The notes under the pieces are model-generated. The model had not been told where the DNA came from. It saw nothing but the letters and a program-made list of their open reading frames with translations, and did not search any database. 64,000 bases of DNA from Vitellaria paradoxa (lineage: Eukaryota; Streptophyta; Magnoliopsida; Ericales; Sapotaceae), in assembly GCA_019916065.1 (NCBI GenBank), contig CM034234.1, positions 7,786,342 through 7,850,341 of the forward strand, given 5' to 3'. Below, one piece after another: positions 57,841-64,000 of this stretch (its first letter is position 1; each line of letters starts with the position of its first letter). Made by a program: the position numbers and the translations under genes.

Positions 57841-59939
57841 ATGAAGGGCAACTGGTGCTCGCTCGTCTGGTTGATCAGCATCTCATTATCAGCAACAACT
57901 CTTCTTCTTCTTCTGGGTTGGACTAAAGCACGAAGAACTGCTTCCAAACAGCTCCCACCAGGGCCACCAGGATGGCCAGTGATCGGCAACATCTTCAATT
58001 TCGGAGCCACACCACACCGGAACTTGTACGACCTCAAGTTCAAGTACGGCTCGGTCCTGTGGTTGCACCTCGGGTCGGTAAACACCATGGTGGTACAATC
58101 AGCTAAAGCAGCCGAAGAACTCTTCAAAAAACACGACCTCACTTTCTGCGACCGCTGGGTCTCCGACGCACTCACCGCCTGCAATTACAACCAGGGATCT
58201 CTGGCGGTGGGCAAATACGGCACCTACTGGCGCCTACTGAGACGTCTCTGCTCCGCGGAGCTGATGACCAAAAAACGAATAGACGAGACGGCTGGTGTTA
58301 GAGGGAAATGCATCGATAAAATGATCGAATGGGTGGAGAAGGATTCGGTGAATTCGCGCTCGAACGGCGGGAGAGGGGAGGTGGAGATAAGCCGATTCCT
58401 TTTCCTGATGGGTTTCAATCTGGTGGGCAATCTCATGCTGTCGAGAGATGTTTTGGATCCAGAGGCTGAGGATGGGTATGAATTCTATGATGCGATGAAC
58501 AAGGCCCTGGAGTGGGCTGGGAAACCCAATTTGGCCGACTTTATCCCTGTTTTGAAACCGCTAGACCCGTTGAGGATCAAGAGGAATATGGAGCGGGACT
58601 TGGGTCGAACCATCAAGATTGTGTCTCGGTTTGTGAAGGAGAGGATTCAAGAGAAGGAGTCGGGGGTGGAGAGGGTGAACAAAGATTTCTTGGATGTTCT
58701 GTTGGAGTATCATGGTGATCATGAAAAAGAAGGGCCCGAGAAGATTTCAGAGCATAACGTGACTATTCTCATACTGGTAATTACACACACACACACACAC
58801 ACACACAATATTTATCATTTTATTATATTTGTAATTGTTGGCGGTATTTCCATGCCGGTTGTTGAATGGGTCTGTAGTGTACAAGTGTCACCCAGGGGCG
58901 GAGTTGTTTTGGGGGTGTAGCCGGTAACTGAGCTAAAAAAAAAGAAATTAAAATAAAATAAAAAAATGTAATTTTTTAAATTTAGCTTATCTCAAATTTT
59001 TGTAACCCTGTCCATTTAATCTTTAAACCATTTAAACCATTTATTTAATTTAAGTTTTTATAATTCAACTCATTTTATTTTAAACACTTCGCTCAATTAA
59101 GATAAAATTTAAATTTTGAATTTATCCTGATCTCACCTTTTAACTTGTAGGATGAGATAAATCTAAAACTACTCTACACTAATACAAGAGTTCAGATCCA
59201 CGATAGGATGGGATGAAATAGAAGCAATGCCGCCCATAAGTTCCACTAATATATTATCCTATATATTTAATTCGAAAATTGTTGTAAAATAGCATATATT
59301 AATCTGGCGCAGGAAATGTTCCTAGCTGGGTCAGAAACTTCAAGTAGCACGGTAGAATGGGCAATGACAGAGCTACTACGCAGCCCTAGTTCAATGCAAA
59401 AGGTTAAAGAAGAACTGGATCGAGTTGTTGGACCGAACAAGAGGGTTGAAGAAAGTGACATGGACTCGCTGCTGTATTTGCAGGCAGTGGTGAAAGAAAC
59501 ATTCCGACTGCATCCGGCGGCTCCCTTCTTGTTACCGAGGAACTCGATAGAAGAACGCAACTACATGGGGTATCAGATACCCAAGAACACGCAAGTTCTT
59601 GTGAATGTGTGGGCAATTGGAAGGGACCCGGAGTCGTGGGAAGACCCCTTGTGTTTCAAGCCCGAGAGGTTTCTGGGGAGAAACATTGAGTTCAAGGGAC
59701 AACACTTTGAGTTGATTCCATTTGGGTCGGGAAGGAGGATCTGCATTGGTTATTCCATGGCTCAACGAGTGGTCCACCTTGCTCTGGCCACCCTGTTGCA
59801 GACTTTTGACTGGGAGCTTGACCGTTCCACCGTCACTCCGGAGACCATTGACATGAATGAGAGGGTGGGGATAACGCTGCGAAAGCTTGTACCTTTAAAA
59901 GCAATACCCACGAAGCGGAATTGCCTGAAAGTGAAGTGA
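57841..59939 (+). CDS. Cytochrome P450 monooxygenase, CYP76 family (CYP76A-like), intact
   Basis: Exon 1 is 57841-58776, exon 2 59313-59939; the 536-nt GT-AG intron is phase 0 and opens with a (CA)n tract at 58785-58806. The protein has 520 residues: anchor (about 8-27), PPGPPGWP hinge at about 39-46, WRLLRR C-helix, AGSETS at 317-322, ETFR (ExxR) at 374-377, PERF at 429-432 and FGSGRRICIG with heme Cys456. The start MKGNWCS matches MECNWCS of the other intact gene; an upstream in-frame ATG at 57814 would only add a charged leader. Expected on the ER membrane with NADPH-P450 reductase. The substrate is unknown; terpenoid-type substrates are typical for CYP76. By its NSIEERNYMG phrase it is nearer the 14522 and 26797 pseudogenes than the 20033 gene. 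Confidence 0.94.
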
Positions 59940-60064
59940 GTGCCTGAATTGGAAACTTCCTTGTGTTAGATATATAATAGATATGCATGTAATGTACCAT
60001 GCAGGAAGGTAGGAGTTCTATGACTGTTAAAGGTTCTGCTCATACATTTCCTCTGTAATTATGC

Positions 60065-60070
60065 CAATAA
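60065..60070 (+). terminator. Possible polyadenylation signal of the P450 gene at 57841
   Basis: AATAAA, 126 bp after the stop codon, a usual 3'UTR distance. Confidence 0.4.
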
Positions 60071-60279
60071 ATGGTACTTTTTAATCGCTAATGCAATTTG
60101 TGTTTCTTTTCTATCTCGCGCGTCGATCCCAGAGAGTTGTAAGTTAACTGTTTAGAATGGATATATCCATTTTATTCAATTGCAAGCCTATATTTTATAA
60201 TTTAGTTTAATGGGTAAGATTTTGAATTTATTTATGCAAACCGATCCGAATATCAAACTTATCCGAACACACACACCAC

Positions 60280-60282
<3 letters not shown>

Positions 60283-60317
<35 letters not shown>
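60283..60317. repeat. (AT)n microsatellite
   Basis: About 17 AT units. Confidence 0.9.
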
Positions 60318-60318
<1 letters not shown>

Positions 60319-60374
60319 TTTATACATTTTTAAAGGCATGTGTCAATTAAACCACAATCTCTTTAATTTTAAAA

Positions 60375-60655
60375 GTTGAATTTTAGTAAATTTTTATCAA
60401 AAGTTGGTAGTTATAATTTTTGGTGTGTTTAGTGAACAAGTAGAAATTTTAGTAATTTTTTTTAATTTTGGGTATTTAGTAAAATTTTTTGTAACTTTTG
60501 ATAATTTTTAGTAATTTTTGGTAATTTTTTATAACTTTTGAATTAAGAAATTGTTATAACAGAGTAGAAAAGTGGTAAAAGTTAGTGGTTTGTCAAACGC
60601 TCAAAAATAAAAAAGTTAGTAATTTTTTGCTAAAAATTTCGTTGCCAAACGCCTC
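60375..60655. mobile_element. MITE, reverse-oriented copy of the 8648 family
   Basis: Reverse complement starts GGCGTTTGGCAACGAAATTT and shares the TCTGTTATAACAA core and AAAAGTTAYNAAAAATT wording with 8648-8993. Confidence 0.6.
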
Positions 60656-62655
60656 TCCAATCAAAATTACTGTCATTTTTATACAAATAATTTTAATAAT
60701 TTAATATTTTACAAACTAATTTATTAAGTTTTAGGGTGTATATATGCTTAACTCTTTCTCATCTTCCCCTGTTCAAGAGGTTCGTCTTATTTTAGTCGAC
60801 TCTTATTTAACTATAAACTAGAATTATAATTGAATTCGCCATTCATAATGGCCACTTTTAAGTTTTTAAGTATTCCAATTAAGACTATGCATATCTTACC
60901 TTATCAGGATCGGCTATTATAAACACAATAGTAATAGAAGTATTCCAACATCTTGTTAGTTTAATTGATTTAATTCATAAAATATTAATTTATGTAAATT
61001 ATTAATTAGATATTCATTATTGAAACCATGTAATTTTAATTAATTATTAAAAATTCAAGACGTTGCGTCTTAATTTAATTCGTACATCACAAAATGCATA
61101 AATTGTCGATTTTTTATTAAATAAAATAAAAATATCCATTCCAATAGAAAATGAATTAGAGCAAGCAAATCCCTAGTAATTTTGAATTGTGCGAGCATTA
61201 GCACTCCACCAACTGAGCTGGTCTACTGGAGTATATCTCCAAGTACTTGCAGAGTTGCCTCTTTACGTTACTCAGGGCGGCTTGGAGCTACAAAAGCTGA
61301 CATAAAATGTAATTTGGGTCATTTCTTTAGCGTTTAGAGTGTAAATAATAAATTACAAAAAATAAAGATGAATAATTCTATTTAAATGAATTATCATTTA
61401 TTTGAATAAATTTGAGTGGATATTTTTTTATTTTTTTGTCAAAATTTTTTAAATTTATAAAAATATTATTAAAATTTATAGAAATATATAAATTTATAGA
61501 AATTTACATAGTTTGAGGTTAAAAAAATTTTATAAAAAATTATAGAGAATTTTTTGACATACTTTGGAGGCCCAAATGGACCCTGAGAGGTTGCTTCATT
61601 GGGAAAATCAGCCTAGGCTCTTTGAAAATATTTTTAATTTCAGTCCCTGAAAATTACATTCAATCATATGCTACAATTATCTTTGCTTAATTCTTCAAGT
61701 TCTAAATGATCCCCCGGGGCCTTTTTTTTAAAGTTTGATACATATCACATGGTTTTAGTAGGATGGGGATAAAATTAAGGAGTAAATATTAGGTAAAATA
61801 AATATTAATATTTTGTTTTCTTAAATTTTACTCTTTAAGAAGTTAATATTTGAGTTTTTTAAAGAAAAAAATTAAACATAATTAGATACATAAAACAATA
61901 GAAAGTAACATTTACTCCCTTAGACCCCGAAAAATAAAATAAAATCAAGCAATCCAATATGATTATTAATGTTTCAACAATTAAGCACGTGGAGTATCTT
62001 CCTCCCAAAGATACGCATTCTTTTATTGACTTTTGCTTTTGGTTGGTACTCTTCAGGAGATTAAAATATTGTTACTTACAAGGTGTTACCTTTGCCGAGA
62101 CGTTTTATCGTAACAAGATGCTATTCAATAGAAAAATGAAACGTGGACGATCGTCAGACTTACTGAATGCTAAAAATTATAAGAAATTTATTTACTTAAA
62201 TATTATTATTTATTAAAAATCATTTCTACAGTTTAAAAAAAATGAATGTTATTTTTTGAATCCGTTAGAACAATTTTATTAGAACGGTTTGGTAAAATCG
62301 TTCCAACGAATTCAAAAAATAATATTAACTGTTCTAATAGATTATTGCGTCAAAATTTATCCAAATCACATATTTTTTTTTATTTTTTATCACTCTAAAT
62401 ATAACCTTAGTATTTACTTAAATATTATTATTTATTATTTGATATAATTATTTTAATTTTTTAAATAATATATATATGTATACATATATATAAAAATACT
62501 TATTTTTGTTTTACTTCTTAAAACAAAATGTTTCAATTTTTTTATTTTCAATTATTTATTTGATAATTTCAAAAATATTATTACAAAAAATAAATTAAAG
62601 GAAAAAAGTTCTGGTTCTTTCTCGCACCCAAATTAAGTATGGGCATTACCTTTTA
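60656..62655. other. AT-rich intergenic DNA
   Basis: No gene recognised. An 85-residue ORF at 61959-62216 has no family features. Near 61196-61225 the minus strand reads CAGCTCAGTTGGTGGAG, like a tRNA D-arm, but no full tRNA can be folded. Confidence 0.35.
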
Positions 62656-63156
62656 GGCTGCGTTTGGTACACAAAAGATTGATGAAAATTTTTAAAATTT
62701 TTATAAAATTTTACACATTCTTGCTCTATTAAAATTTAAAAAATGTTTAATATCTTTTAAAAAAATCGATAACTAGAATTCGGTTAATCAAATATCAACA
62801 ATTTTTTTACCATTCTCACTATGGACTCTCAAACTATCAAATAACACCCACTTTGATTTTTTATGTGCTGTTTCTAAAACCGTTCCAACGGATTGTAGAA
62901 ACCATTTCGATGGAATCACGCGGCCAACTTTCATCCAAACGGTTTCTACAATTCGTTTGGACAGATTGTAGTATAAAGAAGTCATGACTGTCTAAAATTT
63001 TGAATCTATTCAAACGGAAATCCGATCCGTCAGAACGAAATTTTACTATTCATCTTCAAAAAACACAGTTTGAGTAGTGTGCACCAAACACAAAAAATTT
63101 GTTCAAACCATATTTTATCTCATTTTTTCTCACTTTTTGGTACACCAAACGTAGCC
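62656..63156. mobile_element. Tourist/PIF-Harbinger-like MITE with TTA target duplication
   Basis: 501 bp. Terminal inverted repeats are GGCTGCGTTTGGTACAC and GTACACCAAACGTAGCC. TTA flanks both sides (62653-62655, 63157-63159). The interior is shared with 34646-35127. Confidence 0.75.
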
Positions 63157-64000
63157 TTAATGTATACATTGAAAGCCTTTTATCAATAATTAAGTCAAAT
63201 ATTCCACCCTTTTATATTGGGGGGTTTAGTTGATTAAAACTAATCAAAATTTACTAAATTTTACCTTTTTTTTGTACTTTCTTCTAATTAAATTTACCAT
63301 ATATTACTCTTACATGAAATCTTTATACCTTTACTATATTTTTTGACTAAATTTTTACTAACTAAACACCTTATTATAATGAAGGGTGGATCTAAATAAA
63401 AAGGAAGATTATAAGTTTTTTTTTTTTTGGATAAAAATACCAAAATACATCTAATATTTTAATTTTATTACAAAATTTTCACCAGAACTAAGTTTTCAAA
63501 CTCTTCCTCTTTGAATTTTTATTTTTAATTTTAGGTTTCACTTGGCACAAAATTTCTCTCTCCAGGACAGCAAGTGAAAATTGGTTCTTTTTCACTTTTA
63601 GTCTTAACACGCTCTCTCTTCTTGATCAAGATAAATACTCGTAAGTTTTATATAATTTCATACACATTGGATTCCTTAATGAAAATTCTGGTTCTTCCTC
63701 TCATTACAATCATCTGAATAAAATTGATATACATGCTTCATTTTGAATATAAACTCAACTATCAATATTAAAAAAAATAAAATATTACATTTTTACCAAT
63801 ATATACAGGCATGATTTCACTCATTAATTTTGTTTATCCAAGTTAATAAAAAATTATTTATATTTACAAATAACTAATCATAAATTTTGCTATAGATTAA
63901 ATAGTTTTCAAGGGTTAATATTTTAAGCACGACCTCATTTATTATTTTTCATGTTTGAGAAATTTTTTTACACTACTTAATTATATGAACTGAGATTAAA
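63157..64000. other. AT-rich intergenic DNA with a small MITE
   Basis: A MITE-like piece at about 63215-63380 (GGGGGGTTTAGTTGATTAAA to CTAACTAAACACC) is related to 14251-14392. No gene recognised to the window end. Confidence 0.4.

Noticed and set aside
61190..61290. tRNA-like D-arm on the minus strand (CAGCTCAGTTGGTGGAG)
   Set aside because: No matching acceptor stem, anticodon arm or T-loop could be found around it; at most an eroded tRNA or SINE fragment.

Overview
The window is nuclear DNA of a flowering plant, most likely a woody eudicot. The evidence is a very AT-rich intergenic background packed with TIR elements and MITEs, GT-AG introns, a tandem family of two-exon CYP76-type cytochrome P450 genes, Ty1/copia and Ty3/gypsy retrotransposon parts, a 5S-rRNA-bearing Cassandra-type TRIM and a plant-specific DUF3475/DUF668 gene. 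The species cannot be named from sequence alone.

Layout. Bases 1-2194 look like the 3' end of a Tat/Ogre-like Ty3/gypsy element: an antisense accessory ORF (minus strand, cut by the window edge), a polypurine tract and an 890-bp LTR. From 2.2 to 28.5 kb lies a decayed tandem array of P450 units: a nearly intact copy with two lesions (4609-6500), a promoter plus first-codons relic (about 9070-9203), an exon-2-only pseudogene (14522-15103), an intact gene (20033-22599) and a heavily mutated full-length pseudogene (26797-28452). Flanking DNA was duplicated along with the genes. Between the units sit a three-LTR Cassandra array (11218-12488), a histone H4 pseudogene (15991-16252, minus), a SINE whose empty site is still visible in the paralogous segment, and two long foldback elements. 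At 30.9-33.5 kb is an intact DUF3475/DUF668 (PSI-like) gene on the minus strand, with a probable 5'UTR intron and TATA box. From 33.5 to 45.2 kb I find no genes; it holds AT-rich repeats, a satellite-like array with a 365/730-bp period (35.8-38.4 kb) and a small Mutator-type MITE with a 9-bp target duplication. At 45218-55340 a minus-strand copia element is interrupted in its left LTR by a younger plus-strand copia element (45339-50652). Both have clean target duplications, and their LTR divergences fit the nesting order. At 57.4-59.9 kb is a second intact P450 gene, preceded by a truncated tandem copy of its own promoter and signal anchor. The rest, to 64 kb, is intergenic with MITEs.

Only three host genes look functional: the P450 genes at 20033-22599 and 57841-59939, and the DUF668 gene. 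The intact P450s are predicted ER-anchored monooxygenases of the CYP76 family (closest in feel to CYP76A), probably of specialised terpenoid metabolism; substrates cannot be read from sequence. I found no clearly new biological system. The most instructive features are the birth-and-death history of the P450 array, the Cassandra array carrying 5S promoter elements, the nested copia pair and the dated SINE insertion. All alignments and counts were made by eye.
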